A stretch of DNA of 64,000 bases from a virus. Both the position numbers and the translations under genes were made by a program. Shown one piece after another: positions 16,698 to 27,200 of the stretch (the first letter of the stretch is position 1; the number at the start of each line of letters is the position of its first letter). The notes beneath the pieces were generated by a model. That model was not told the origin of the DNA. It did not search any database and saw only the letters and a program-made list of their open reading frames with translations. The DNA is taken from positions 30,547 through 94,546 of IMG/VR virus record IMGVR_UViG_3300015371_000007; one strand, given 5' to 3'.

Positions 16698-19189
16698 TCC
16701 CTCCGCCCAAGAACGCCGTCACCGATCCGCAGACCGGCCGCGTCACGGTGGAGTGGCTCAGTTGGCTGACGGACCTCGCCGACGCGGCGAGCGGCACCAC
16801 GCCGACGACGCCGACGACCCCCAGCGGCGGCGGCAGCTCCGGGAGCGGCAGCTCCTCGGCGGCGCTGCCATTCAACCTCGTGACGGGCAGCGGCACCCTC
16901 GGCGCGCTGCCGAAGTGGGTCGGCGACAAGATCCTCGGTGACTCGATCATGGCCGAGGTCGGCGGGGTCATCACCGTCGCCGGCACGCTGTCGGCGATCG
17001 GGCTGCGAGCGAGCACCGCCGACATCGCGTTACTGACGGGCACCAACCTCACGCTGAGCGGCACGCTCACGGCGGGCACGGCGAACATCAGTGGGACGAC
17101 GACCACGGGCCGACTGGTCGTGACCAACGACATCGCCTCACACCTCATCCCGTCGCTGACCGACACGTGGGATCTCGGCCGGTTCGATCGGCTGTGGAAC
17201 CAGGCCTACATTTCGCAGATCAACGCCGTGGTCTTTGCGCGCACGACGCAGACGCTCTTCGGCGGGTATTCGACGATCGGGAAGAACGCCGGCTCCTTCA
17301 CGGCCGATGTCGTCGCCGCCGACGTCACGACGATCAACTTCGGGCAGGCGATGACGCCGAACGATTTCGTGCTGGTGCGCGCCACCGACACGAGCGGCCC
17401 GACCATCAAGGCCGAGTACCTGCAGATCGGCACGTTAGTCAGCGGGACGACCTACAACGTCACGCGCGATCTCAGCGGGCTCTACGCGGCCAACGCCAAT
17501 CCGACCTGGCCGAGCGGCACGCCGTATCTCGTGCTGGGCAACAGCGGCGACGGCCGGATCGATATGTACGCGTACGACGGGCGCCCGCGCACGGTCTACA
17601 CCGTGCAGGGCGCGACCTACAACGCGCAGACGGACCGCGGCGTCATTGGGAACCTGAACGGCTACTACGGATACGTCACCAACGTCTTCGGCGCCGCGTT
17701 CGGCGACGCGACCAAGGCGTGGATCAAGATCGACGACGACCCGACGACGGGCGGGGTGAAGCTCGGGTACGGCGCGACGACCACGGTCCGGATTTCCTCG
17801 ACGGGCGCGTCGAGCTTCGAGAGCGGCATCACCATCGGCGCGACCGGCAGTCTGACAGCCGGCGGCGTCGTGCTGAATAGCTCCGGCCTGTATATCGACC
17901 CGGTCAGCGCGTCCGGCGGGGGCGCGTTTACGAATAACAACGCGGTGCGTTGGACGACCGACGTGACGTATCACACGGCGATCTGGCGGTCGGATGATAC
18001 GGCCGGAACGGCGATTAAGTACTGGAACTTCGATCAAATCAACGACTACGCCACGGTTTACTCCAAGACGTACTTCAACACTCAGCAACGGTGTGCGCCG
18101 GGCTCGGCGATCTTTTGCTGGAGTCGGATGGTGCAGTGGGGCAAAGCGATGGGGGACGCCGAGTTGCTCTTGGTCTGCAGCGCGACCGACACGGTCAGTC
18201 GCTTCGAGGCCTACATCTGGATGTGGGGCTATTACACCGGCGGCTACGGGCAACAGATCCAGATCGGTTTCGGGACCGCCCCGTCGATGAACGGCAGCGG
18301 GGGTGGAACTGGCGGCGTCTTCAGCAGCGGCCTCGTTCTCCGCAGCTCCGGCGCGGCGAACTCCGGCGCGACGGAGAACCGAGGGACGTTCACGTCGTAT
18401 GGCTGCATCTCCGTCGCCGTCGAGGGGTCGACTGACACGCAGCTGCTGAACCTGTTCCGCATCACCGTCAGCAACGACCAGTCGGGCCTCGGCCATAACC
18501 TGCGGTGGGTGAGTGGGTCCGGCTTCCATCGCGGGGATACCGGGAAGTCCGGCTGGGGGATCCGCTTCGTCGGCAGCTCCAGCGGCGATGTCTTCTACAT
18601 CGAGCGCGCCGCCGCCGGACCGGCTAACCCGCTGGCGCCCGTGCAGCTCTGGCAGATCGGGGCCACAGGCGTCGTCACTATGACCAACGCCCTCAACTTC
18701 AGCACAGACCCCGGCAGCTGGATCGACTGCGACATCGCCACACGGATCCGCATCATCAGCAGCTATTCGGGCTTGAACCGCTGGGTGACGTGGGACGGCG
18801 TGCAGTGGTACTGCGCGACTGACGGCGTCGCGAATCTCGGGCACGGCGCCGGGCGCTGGAACACGCTCTACGCAACCAACGGGACGATCAACACGTCGGA
18901 TGCGCGCACGAAGACCGACATCATCGAGACCGCTTTCGGGACCGCGTTCCTCATGGCGCTGCGGCCCATCGACTTCCGGTGGAAGAACCCAGCGTGGGAC
19001 GAGCGCCCGCATCACGGGTTCCTCGCGCAGGACGTCGCGCGCGTCGCGCCCGGCTTCGGGGGCCTGGAGTGGAACGTCGCGCACGAAGCGGTCGGCCTGA
19101 ACTACATGACCTTCATCGGCCCGTTGGTCGCGGGCTTTCAGGATCACGAAACGCGCCTCCGCGCGCTGGAGCACCGTCATGGCGAATGA
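16694..19189 (+). CDS. tail fibre/spike with C-terminal S74 chaperone (auto-cleaving) domain
   Basis: The 831-residue fibre starts at GTG 16694 in a GTGA overlap. A short adhesion segment is followed by a Gly/Ser/Thr linker (about residues 33-55) and repetitive beta-rich shaft sequence. The last 100 residues are an endosialidase-type intramolecular chaperone (peptidase S74): NTSDARTKTDI carries the catalytic Ser (about 735) and Lys (about 740), followed by 'ALRPIDFRWK' and 'GFLAQDV'. The domain helps trimerise the fibre and then cuts itself off. The fibre likely binds the host surface. Confidence 0.88.
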   Translation: MIPPPKNAVTDPQTGRVTVEWLSWLTDLADAASGTTPTTPTTPSGGGSSGSGSSSAALPFNLVTGSGTLGALPKWVGDKILGDSIMAEVGGVITVAGTLSAIGLRASTADIALLTGTNLTLSGTLTAGTANISGTTTTGRLVVTNDIASHLIPSLTDTWDLGRFDRLWNQAYISQINAVVFARTTQTLFGGYSTIGKNAGSFTADVVAADVTTINFGQAMTPNDFVLVRATDTSGPTIKAEYLQIGTLVSGTTYNVTRDLSGLYAANANPTWPSGTPYLVLGNSGDGRIDMYAYDGRPRTVYTVQGATYNAQTDRGVIGNLNGYYGYVTNVFGAAFGDATKAWIKIDDDPTTGGVKLGYGATTTVRISSTGASSFESGITIGATGSLTAGGVVLNSSGLYIDPVSASGGGAFTNNNAVRWTTDVTYHTAIWRSDDTAGTAIKYWNFDQINDYATVYSKTYFNTQQRCAPGSAIFCWSRMVQWGKAMGDAELLLVCSATDTVSRFEAYIWMWGYYTGGYGQQIQIGFGTAPSMNGSGGGTGGVFSSGLVLRSSGAANSGATENRGTFTSYGCISVAVEGSTDTQLLNLFRITVSNDQSGLGHNLRWVSGSGFHRGDTGKSGWGIRFVGSSSGDVFYIERAAAGPANPLAPVQLWQIGATGVVTMTNALNFSTDPGSWIDCDIATRIRIISSYSGLNRWVTWDGVQWYCATDGVANLGHGAGRWNTLYATNGTINTSDARTKTDIIETAFGTAFLMALRPIDFRWKNPAWDERPHHGFLAQDVARVAPGFGGLEWNVAHEAVGLNYMTFIGPLVAGFQDHETRLRALEHRHGE

Positions 19190-19526
19190 TTCCTACACAC
19201 AGCAGCGGCTCGGGGCGGACCCCAACTTTCAGGAACGGGTGCGCGCCTGTCTGATGACGGCGGCGTGGCAAGTGCTGGGGGAGCCGACCAACACGCCCGA
19301 CCACGCGCAACGCGCGCAGTTCGCCCGTGTCGTCATCAACAGTCCGAACCAGCAGACGCAGTCGATCGCCACGTGGGTCGTCATGCGACCCAACGTGATG
19401 CTCTTCGAGACGTCGTACAACTTCCAGGCGGGCGCCATCATCAGCGCGACCGGCGACGCGGACATCACCTCGCAGCTCCTCACCGACTGGAACTTCATGG
19501 CCGGCATCACGACCGGCGTGACGTAA
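19179..19526 (+). CDS. hypothetical virion-associated protein, 115 aa
   Basis: It overlaps the fibre end by 11 bases. The product begins with 'QQRLGADPNFQERVRACLMTAAW' and contains 'HAQRAQFARVVINSP' and 'DITSQLLTDWNFMAG'. I recall similar short proteins in other podovirus genomes in this position, but no function is known. It probably belongs to tail or injection assembly. Confidence 0.6.
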   Translation: MANDSYTQQRLGADPNFQERVRACLMTAAWQVLGEPTNTPDHAQRAQFARVVINSPNQQTQSIATWVVMRPNVMLFETSYNFQAGAIISATGDADITSQLLTDWNFMAGITTGVT

Positions 19527-19533
19527 ACCCCTT

Positions 19534-19938
19534 ATGCCTATTGATTCAACGCTGGGGCGCCTAGTCGCCGCCGAAGAGGCGCTGCGACGCCTCGCCGAGC
19601 AACGGATGCCGCTCAAGACCGCCTATCAGATCGCCAAGCTCGCGAAGCTGTTGAGCGCGGAGGTCGAGATCTTCCAGCAGAAGAAGACGGAGATCTTCCG
19701 TGCCCACGGGACCGAGCGGCCCCCGAAGACGGAAGAGGAGCGCGCGCAGTTCGGGGAGACCGTGCTCGAAGTGCCACCCGCGTCGCGGCAGGTCGTGTTC
19801 GACGCCATGAAGGAACTGTTCGAGGTGCCGGTGCGGATTGAGTGGGCGCCGCTCACGCTCGCCCAGCTGGACGGCGTGTCGATTTCGCCGCTCGACCTGA
19901 TCGCGCTGGACCCGGTGGTCGAGGGCGATCCCGCGTAA
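19534..19938 (+). CDS. hypothetical protein, DUF1617-like pattern
   Basis: A 134-residue, largely helical protein: an AYQIAKLAKLLSAEVEIFQQ helix, a charged middle, then 'VRIEWAPLTLAQLDGVSISPLDLIALDPVV'. The helix plus the late 'ISP.DL.AL' element recalls small phage proteins of the DUF1617 kind; this is a loose resemblance only. Role unknown. Confidence 0.55.
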   Translation: MPIDSTLGRLVAAEEALRRLAEQRMPLKTAYQIAKLAKLLSAEVEIFQQKKTEIFRAHGTERPPKTEEERAQFGETVLEVPPASRQVVFDAMKELFEVPVRIEWAPLTLAQLDGVSISPLDLIALDPVVEGDPA

Positions 19939-19998
19939 CTGGCGTACATCGCACCCGTTTTGCGATCGGGGGTGACGGATCCGCAGAATCGACTCGGC

Positions 19999-20430
19999 AT
20001 GATCCGCCCCGCCACGGAAGACGACGTTCCGCGCCTGGTCGAAATGGGCGAGCGGTTTCTCACGGAGACGGTTTATCGCACGCGCGTCCCGGTCAATCCG
20101 CAGCAGATGGCGACAACGGTGTTGCGGCTACTCGCGACGGAGACCGGCGCCGTGTTCGTGTCGGAGCGCGACGGCGCGCTGGTCGGGATGATCGGCCTGC
20201 TGGCCTTCACCAACCCGATCACCGGCGAGCCCACGATCAGCGAGCTGTTCTGGTGGGTCGAGCCGGAGCATCGCGGGTGCGGCCTGCGGTTGCTGCGACG
20301 CGCCGAAGCCTGGGGGCGTGAAAGCGGCGCGGCGAAGGTGCACATGATCGCGCCGACACCGGACGTCGCGCGGCTCTACGAGCGGCTCGGCTACGAGCAA
20401 CTCGAAACCACGTTTCAGAGGGCACTGTAA
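19999..20430 (+). CDS. GNAT-family N-acetyltransferase
   Basis: Predicted to move an acetyl group from acetyl-CoA to an unknown amine. The product has the GNAT order: IRPATEDDVPRLVEM at the start, the 'GALVGMIGLL' beta strands, the acetyl-CoA loop at 'VEPEHRGCGLRLLRRAEAW' (R/Q-x-x-G-x-G/A type), and 'VARLYERLGYE' at the end. ATG 19999 gives 143 residues; TTG 19960 would add 13. GNAT genes are found among phage structural genes, where they may modify virion or host proteins. Confidence 0.85.
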   Translation: MIRPATEDDVPRLVEMGERFLTETVYRTRVPVNPQQMATTVLRLLATETGAVFVSERDGALVGMIGLLAFTNPITGEPTISELFWWVEPEHRGCGLRLLRRAEAWGRESGAAKVHMIAPTPDVARLYERLGYEQLETTFQRAL

Positions 20431-21441
20431 ATGGCTGTGGGCACCGCACTCGCAATTGCCGGCGCCGCGCAGGCGATCGGCGGCATGATCAAAGCGAAGA
20501 AGCAGTCGACCGCCTCGAAGAAGGCGGCAGACGCGCAGGTCGCCGCGACCAACCAAGCCTCGGACTACATGCGGCAGGGCATGGGCCAGCTGGGGCAGCT
20601 CTATTCCCCCTACATCAACGCGGGCGCGGGCGCGATGGGGACGCTCGGCCGACTGACGACGCCTGGACCGGGCGCGCGCTACGCGTCACCCGGCCCGCCC
20701 AACGCGATGCCGTCGCCCTACGGGATGCCGCCGAATCAGGCGATGCCGCGCGGCGGGGGCTACGGGCCTCCCGGCGGGGGGATGCGAATGCCGGACGGGC
20801 GTCAGGTCGCCGGCCCGTACCCGATGGCGGATGGCGGCGACTTCAATGTCGCCGGCCCCACGATGTTCCTCGCGGGCGAAGCCGGCCCGGAGCGCGCGAC
20901 GTTCCAGCCGCAAGGCGGCGGTGGCGGGAACTTTTTCGGTGGCGGCGGCGGGTACGAAGTCCCTGAGCCCGGTGAGCCCGGCTACGGCCAACCGCCGCAG
21001 GGCGGCGGGGGTGGCAACTTCGGCAGCTACGGGGGGCAACCGCAGTTCCAGCCGCAGGGCGGCGGTGGCGGGGACTTCTTCAATGCCGGCGGTGGCGGGG
21101 GCGGCAACTTCGCCCACTACGGCGGAGAACAGCCGCAGTTCCAGCCGCCGCCGCCGTCGCAGGGCGGCGGGGGTGGCGGGATGAACTTCGCCGACTACAT
21201 CGGGAGCCAACCGCCGCAGGGGGGCGGTCCGCCGCCACCGCCGCCGGGTGGCAATTTCGCCGCGCCGAATCCGGGGATGCCGCGCATGGGCGCCGGCATG
21301 GCGATCGGCCGGTCCATGACTGGCGGACGCCGCCGGATGGGAATGCCGATGGGCGGAACCTTCGCGCGCATGATGCCAGGCGGTCCGATGGGTCCGCAGG
21401 GCGCGCCGATGGGCGACGGCGGCGGCAACTTCCGCTACTAA
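20431..21441 (+). CDS. glycine/proline-rich candidate ejection protein
   Basis: The 336-residue product starts with a hydrophobic, Ala-rich helix (GTALAIAGAAQAIGGMI) followed by a Lys/Gln helix. It is then mostly disordered with recurring PQGGGGGNF units and runs of up to seven prolines. Its position after the fibre and head genes corresponds to the small P22 ejection proteins. The hydrophobic start could insert in the host membrane. The function is inferred from position. Confidence 0.5.
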   Translation: MAVGTALAIAGAAQAIGGMIKAKKQSTASKKAADAQVAATNQASDYMRQGMGQLGQLYSPYINAGAGAMGTLGRLTTPGPGARYASPGPPNAMPSPYGMPPNQAMPRGGGYGPPGGGMRMPDGRQVAGPYPMADGGDFNVAGPTMFLAGEAGPERATFQPQGGGGGNFFGGGGGYEVPEPGEPGYGQPPQGGGGGNFGSYGGQPQFQPQGGGGGDFFNAGGGGGGNFAHYGGEQPQFQPPPPSQGGGGGGMNFADYIGSQPPQGGGPPPPPPGGNFAAPNPGMPRMGAGMAIGRSMTGGRRRMGMPMGGTFARMMPGGPMGPQGAPMGDGGGNFRY

Positions 21442-21450
21442 GGGGCCGCG

Positions 21451-22698
21451 ATGCCGATGAATTACTTCGACCCGTCGACGATGCCGCGAGGGGCGAGTTA
21501 TGGGGGCGGGGCCCCCGGCGGCGGCGGCGACACCAACGCGGCCGGCGCGGCGGCAGATCCGTTTGAGTACACGCAGGGATCGCTGCTCACGCCGTGGCAG
21601 GGCCACTTCAACTCGCAGGGCTACGGTGGCGGCTACAGCGTGCCGCAGTTCACGCCGTTCAACTACGCCGACATCAACTATCGCGCGCCGGATGTGGGCT
21701 CGTTCGGCGAGCGCTACGACGACCCGGCGGCGTTCCGCTTCGCCGACTTCGAGGGGCCCGACCAGTTCAAGGCGCCGACCGCGGAGGAGATGCAGCAGGA
21801 CCCCGGCTACCAGGCGCGCGCGAAAGCGGCGCAGGCCGGCGCGACCGCGGCGGCGGCGCATGGGGGTGTGCTCAACACCGGCGGGTTCGCCAAGGGTCTC
21901 GCACGGACCCTTGGCGATCAAGCCGCGCAGGAGTACGGGAACGTCTACAACCGCCGCAAGAGCGAGTGGGACACCAATTGGGGCCGCGCGAAGGACATCT
22001 ACGGCACCAATCAGGGCAACACGAAGCAGGCGTTCGACACCAACGTCGGCAACAAGCTCTCGGCCTATCAGACGCGGCAGAACACGTGGAAAGGCAACGC
22101 CGACGTCGGCCTCCAGCAAGGGCAACTCGGGTGGGACGTCGCGCAGGGCACGTGGGACCGCAACATGAGCAAGGCGCGACAGGGCTGGGACGATCAGCGT
22201 CAGTACGACCAGCAGGTCGCCGCCGCGAGCGCGTCGAACGCGAATCAGCAGTACGAGCGCGACCTCGGGGACTACAACCGCGCGCGCGATGAGTTCTGGA
22301 CGAATCAGGACCGCCAGTCGGGATTGCTCGATCGCGAAGCGAACCGCGGCATGACGGCGGCGAACGCCTACGGCAACCAGCTGATGGGCGGCTACGGCGC
22401 GCTCGGCAATCTCGCCATCGGCGGCGGGGACGCGCGCGCCTCGGGCTACATGGGCAGCGGCAACGCGTGGGGCCAGTTTGCCGGCGACACGGCCGGCACG
22501 ATCGGCGGGCTCGCGCTCTACGGGGCCATGAATCGGAGGCCGGCGGCGCCTGGTGGCGGCGGCGGTGGCGCCGCGCCGAGCGGACGATCGTATAGCGCGC
22601 CGCCGCAGCTCTCCGGCGTGACGCCGTTCTCGCGTCCGCCCACCGCCGTGATGCAGAACCCCTATGGCTACGGTGGTGGTGACTGGAGCAACCGCTGA
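21451..22698 (+). CDS. candidate DNA-ejection protein, 415 aa
   Basis: After a Gly-rich start, residues about 110-170 carry 'DPGYQARAKAAQAGATAAAAHGG', 'GFAKGLARTLGDQAAQEYGNVYNRR', a pattern I recall from phage internal/ejection proteins. A Gln/Asn/Trp-rich helical repeat (NTWKGNADVG; WDDQRQYDQQ) and a Gly-rich tail follow. Its stop overlaps the next start. Role by analogy: a component of the transient channel. Confidence 0.6.
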   Translation: MPMNYFDPSTMPRGASYGGGAPGGGGDTNAAGAAADPFEYTQGSLLTPWQGHFNSQGYGGGYSVPQFTPFNYADINYRAPDVGSFGERYDDPAAFRFADFEGPDQFKAPTAEEMQQDPGYQARAKAAQAGATAAAAHGGVLNTGGFAKGLARTLGDQAAQEYGNVYNRRKSEWDTNWGRAKDIYGTNQGNTKQAFDTNVGNKLSAYQTRQNTWKGNADVGLQQGQLGWDVAQGTWDRNMSKARQGWDDQRQYDQQVAAASASNANQQYERDLGDYNRARDEFWTNQDRQSGLLDREANRGMTAANAYGNQLMGGYGALGNLAIGGGDARASGYMGSGNAWGQFAGDTAGTIGGLALYGAMNRRPAAPGGGGGGAAPSGRSYSAPPQLSGVTPFSRPPTAVMQNPYGYGGGDWSNR

Positions 22699-24269
22699 TG
22701 CCGCAGATGCCCGACACGCGGATCGCGCTCAGCGGCCTGGGCGGCGGCGGCGGACAACCCTCGTCGGGGCCGCTCGGGACGCTCGGCTCGCTGATGCAGA
22801 TCAAGGAGCAGCAGCAGCAGAACGAAATCCGGAAGCGCGCGCTCGAAGAGGATGACGCGCTGGACTCGGCACTCAAGCAGTTCGAGCGGCGCGGCGACGC
22901 GGTCGAGCACCTCTATCGACAGGGCTATCAGGGCGCCGCGAGTCGGCTGGCGAAGAGCGTCTATGACGAACGGAAACAAGAGATCGATCAGCAAACGGCC
23001 GAGATGAGCAACACCGCGAAGCGGCTCGAAATGGCCGGACAGATCATGTCCGCGGTCAACGACGACCAGTCGCTGCGGTTCTCGACGCCCGCGTTGGGCT
23101 CGCTGCTCGAACCCGTCTTCGGCAAGGGCATCTACGACCAGCTCGGCACGAAGTACGACGAAGGCAAGAAGAAGATGCTGATGGATTGGGGCACCAATCG
23201 GATCACGCAGATCAACGAACAGCATCTGCAGCAGCAGGAGGGTCTCGCGAAGTGGCAGGCGGGCCAGATCGCGGATCCGGTGAGTGGCATGTGGTCACCG
23301 CAAGGCTTGGCGATCCGCCAGGGCTACCGCTCCGAGCTGGCGAACGATCTCGCCACCGCGCAGAACAAGGAGCAGTGGGAGTACTACCTGACCAAGGCTC
23401 ACGAGCGGAAGGTCCCGGACGACATCGTGACGGAGTTCGGCCCGTGGACGACCAACGCCGCCGAGCGCGCGTTCGCGATCGGGCTGACGGGGCCGCAGGA
23501 AGCGACCTACGACGTCGGGAAAGACCGCGCCGAGACCGCGGCGGACCGCGAAGCGCGGCTGCTCGCGGCCGCGGGCGGTGGCGGCGCGCGCGGGGGCATG
23601 ACCGCGTACCAGACGTGGGAAGCCGAAGGCAAGAAGGACAAGGAGAACGAGGACACCGAGGATTGGGCACAGGAGCAGTTCGACAGCGCGTTCCGCTTGA
23701 AGAAGAACTGGCCCAAGGGTCCGGACGGCAAACCGAAGAAGCCGTCGTTCGATCTCTCGCTCTTGCCGGAGGCGGATCAACAGGAGTTCGTCAAGCGCAA
23801 GCTCCGCACGGAAAACAACGATCGCCGTAAGCGCGGCCTGCTCCCGCTCGATGCGGCCGCGCGCCGCGCGTCGCAGAGCGGCGACACGGAGGGCTACGCG
23901 AAGCTGCAGGAGATCTACAACAGCCTCACCAACGGGTTGGTGCCGCGGCTCGAAGAGTTCATCCCGCCGCCGTCGGGGGCGATAGGCGCGCAGGGGACTG
24001 CCGCGGCACCCGCGTCCCCTCCGTCACCCGCGCCGCCCACGTCGCGCCCGGTCGGGGGCGGTGGGCCACAAGGGGCCGTCTTCCCCGGTGTCGGACCAAC
24101 GCCAGGCGGCGGGCCGTTCGACGTGTCGGCGCCCGGCGCGCCCGGCTTCGCGGAGAAGCGCGCGCGCGTCGCCGCGGTGAACGCGCAGATCCAGCGCGAG
24201 ACCGATCCGCAGAAGATCGCGGCGCTCTATCAGGAACTCGGCACCATCCTCAATCTCAATTCGCGGTGA
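22698..24269 (+). CDS. candidate DNA-ejection / internal virion protein, 523 aa
   Basis: It starts in a TGATG overlap. The N-terminus is Gly-rich, residues about 35-150 are helical and charged (QIKEQQQQNEIRKRALEED), a Pro-rich linker lies at about 425-480, and a final helix ends the chain. No catalytic motif is seen. It precedes the giant protein, in the slot of P22 gp20. Confidence 0.55.
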   Translation: MPQMPDTRIALSGLGGGGGQPSSGPLGTLGSLMQIKEQQQQNEIRKRALEEDDALDSALKQFERRGDAVEHLYRQGYQGAASRLAKSVYDERKQEIDQQTAEMSNTAKRLEMAGQIMSAVNDDQSLRFSTPALGSLLEPVFGKGIYDQLGTKYDEGKKKMLMDWGTNRITQINEQHLQQQEGLAKWQAGQIADPVSGMWSPQGLAIRQGYRSELANDLATAQNKEQWEYYLTKAHERKVPDDIVTEFGPWTTNAAERAFAIGLTGPQEATYDVGKDRAETAADREARLLAAAGGGGARGGMTAYQTWEAEGKKDKENEDTEDWAQEQFDSAFRLKKNWPKGPDGKPKKPSFDLSLLPEADQQEFVKRKLRTENNDRRKRGLLPLDAAARRASQSGDTEGYAKLQEIYNSLTNGLVPRLEEFIPPPSGAIGAQGTAAAPASPPSPAPPTSRPVGGGGPQGAVFPGVGPTPGGGPFDVSAPGAPGFAEKRARVAAVNAQIQRETDPQKIAALYQELGTILNLNSR

Positions 24270-24275
24270 CGTAAC

Positions 24276-27200
24276 GTGCCGTCACTGCTGAACCTGGGCA
24301 CCTTCGGCCGGCTCGCGCAACTCTTTCAGCGCAAGAAGCCGCGCGACGCCTTTCTCGAGAATCTCGACGAGCAGTGGGGCAACGCGTGGGGCACGCAGCC
24401 CGATGCGTCGCCCCCCTCGCGCGATCCGTGGCTCGACCAGATCGCGTCGCAGTACCCCTTCGGCGCGTTCGACGAACCGGCCGCGCCCGCGCCCGCGCCG
24501 GAGCTGGCGATGCCGCAGCCGGCGCAGCCGGAGCCCGCCGACGATCTCGCCGCCCGCATCCGCGCCAGCCTCGGCCTCGGCGATACCGACGAGGACAACA
24601 GCCTGCTCGCGCAAGTCGAGAGCACGCTGCGGCGCCAGCCGTATGTGCAGCCGCCAGCGCTGCCGCCGGCAGCGTTGTCGCCGACGGGCGCGCCGCCCGC
24701 GTCACGGCCTCCGATCTCGCTAGCGCCGCCAGACATCGCGACGATTGGCGCGAACGTGTCGCCGCTGCCGCCGTGGCAGGCCGCGCGCCGGCCCGCGCAG
24801 GACGTGCACTTGCCGTCCGAGCCGCCGCCCGCGCCCCCGCCGCCGATTCCGAGCGGACCGGTCGACATGGCGACCGCGGGCGCGAATGTCTCGACGCTGC
24901 CGCCGTGGGCCGCAGCGCGTCCGCCCGCGCGCGATGTGCGCCTGCCGGCGCCTGGGGCGCCCCCCGCGCCCCCGCCCGCGCCGCCGATGGATGTGGCGAC
25001 GGTCGGCGCGAATGTGTCGCCGCTGCCGCCGTGGGAAGCCGCGCGGCGCGCTCGTGATCAACAGTTGCCGCCGACCGCCCCCGCCGAGGATCGGTTGACG
25101 ACGACGGAGACGATTCCGCAGCTCGCGACGCCGGAGGGCTACGCGCCGCCCCGGCAGGATGTGTTCAAGGAACGGCTCGCGAGGGTGGTTCAGCGGATGG
25201 CAGACGAAGGCTATCCCGTGAAGGTCACCAGCAAGACGCGCACGGCGGCGGAGCAAGCGAAGCTGTACCAGCAGGGCCGCGACGGCGCGCCTGGCAAGAT
25301 CGTGACATGGGCCGACGGGACGACCAAGATCTCCAAGCACCAGACCGGCACCGCCGCAGATCTCGCGTTCGTCGTCGACGGTCGCCCGTCTTGGGACGAC
25401 AAGTTGCCGTGGCCGCTGCTCGGGCGCATCGCGAAGGAAGAAGGACTGGTGTGGGGGGGCGACTGGTCTAAGCAGAAGAATGACCGCCCCCACGTCCAGC
25501 TGGAGGCCGAGGCCACGCAAGAGGGCCCGTACGCGGCGGCGAAGCCGCTGCCGCCGAAGCTCCACGGGGCACCGCCGCCGCCACCCGCGGCCCCGCTCCC
25601 CACGCCGCCGTCGCCCCCCGTGCCGGTCACCACCGCGGAGGCAAAGAAGGATCCGTTCGGCTTCGTCGATTTCATCAAGAGCCTCTACACGACCGACGGC
25701 GTCGGCATGGTGCCGATCGGCGGCACGCTGATTCCGGTACCGGGCCTGCCGCAAGTCACCGAGGCGGGCGCGGAGAAGCTACCGTGGGCCGGCGCCGCGT
25801 TCGCGGCGGCGGATGCCTACCAGCTCATTGCGGCGGCGCGCCGGCTCCGCGATGGGAAAGCGACGGCCGCGGACCAGGCGCTTATCGAACAGTACGCCGC
25901 CAAAGAACAGGAGATGGCCGAGCACGGCACCTCGTGGGGCTACAACGTCGCGCAGATCGTGACCGAGATGCCGGCGTTCATGATCGAGATGCTGTCGACC
26001 GAGGGTGTGTTCACCGGGGCGCGCACGGCCGGAAAGAAGGCGGCGCAAGAGGCGATCGGGAAGCTCCTCAAGGAGTCGGCCGCGGAAGTGATGGCGCGCC
26101 GTTCGACGCGATGGGCGACGAAGGTCGCCGAGACCGCGGTGGGCGCCGCCGCACAGGAAGCGGCGATGCCCACGCGCGTCGTCGCGAAGATGATGGACTA
26201 CGTCAAGCCGCCGCTCCATCCGTCGCTGAGTCCGGAGGACCAGCGCCACGTCGAGGCGGCGACGAAGGCGTACGAGACCATGCGCGGACAGCACGACCAC
26301 CTCACGGGCGTCTACGACACCGTCGCGGCGCAGCTCCAGCCGGCGCTCGACGAAATCGACACGATGAAGGCGCAAGTCGATGCCTTGCGCGCACACGTCA
26401 ACCCGAACAATCCGGTCAGCGTCGCCGGCTACAACGCCGCGCTGAACGCCCTGAACGCGCGCATCGCGCAAGTCCAGCCGCAGCTCGATCGCCTGAAGGC
26501 CGACAACGGCCAGATCGTCGATCTTGAGCGCCAGATGCGGACGCACTCGGCCGTGATGGACAAGGCCGACCAGAAGACGCTGCAGGACACGCTGAAGGAA
26601 TGGGACGACGATTTCCTCCCGGCGCTCTTCCGCGCCATCCCGGACCAGTTCATCGAGGTGTTCACCGAGCACGCGGGCGAAGCGATCGAACCGGTCGCGC
26701 AGTTGATCGGCGGCAAGCTCGCCAAGACCGCCGTCGGCAAGCAGGTCACCGCGCTGAAGACCGCGTTGCTGGACGACTGGCTGAAGCTCGCGCCGGGCAA
26801 CACCATCAGCAAGTGGGTGAAAGAGATCCGCCAGGGCGCGGGCTACAACGGCGTGCTCGGCGAGTACGGCGAAGAGCGGCTGGCCGACATCATGCGCGCG
26901 GCGATGCCGTTCACGCGGCAGGCGGGCGAGCCCAACGCCGCGATGATTCGCATGATCACCGGCGAGCCCACGCCGGGGGCGCCCGAGGGCGAGAGCCCTC
27001 GTCGCAGCGCGGCGAAGGAGTGGCTCTACCAGACCACGCAGGAGCTGGCCGCGTTCGCGATCCCCGATGTCATCACGCACGCGGCGGAGCATCTGCCCGC
27101 GCCGGGGCAAAAGCCACGCGCGTTCACCGTGCCGAAGGACGTCACGGCCGACGAACTGGTCGACCTCCGCCAGCGGCTGCAGGTCGCCCGGCAGAGCGTG

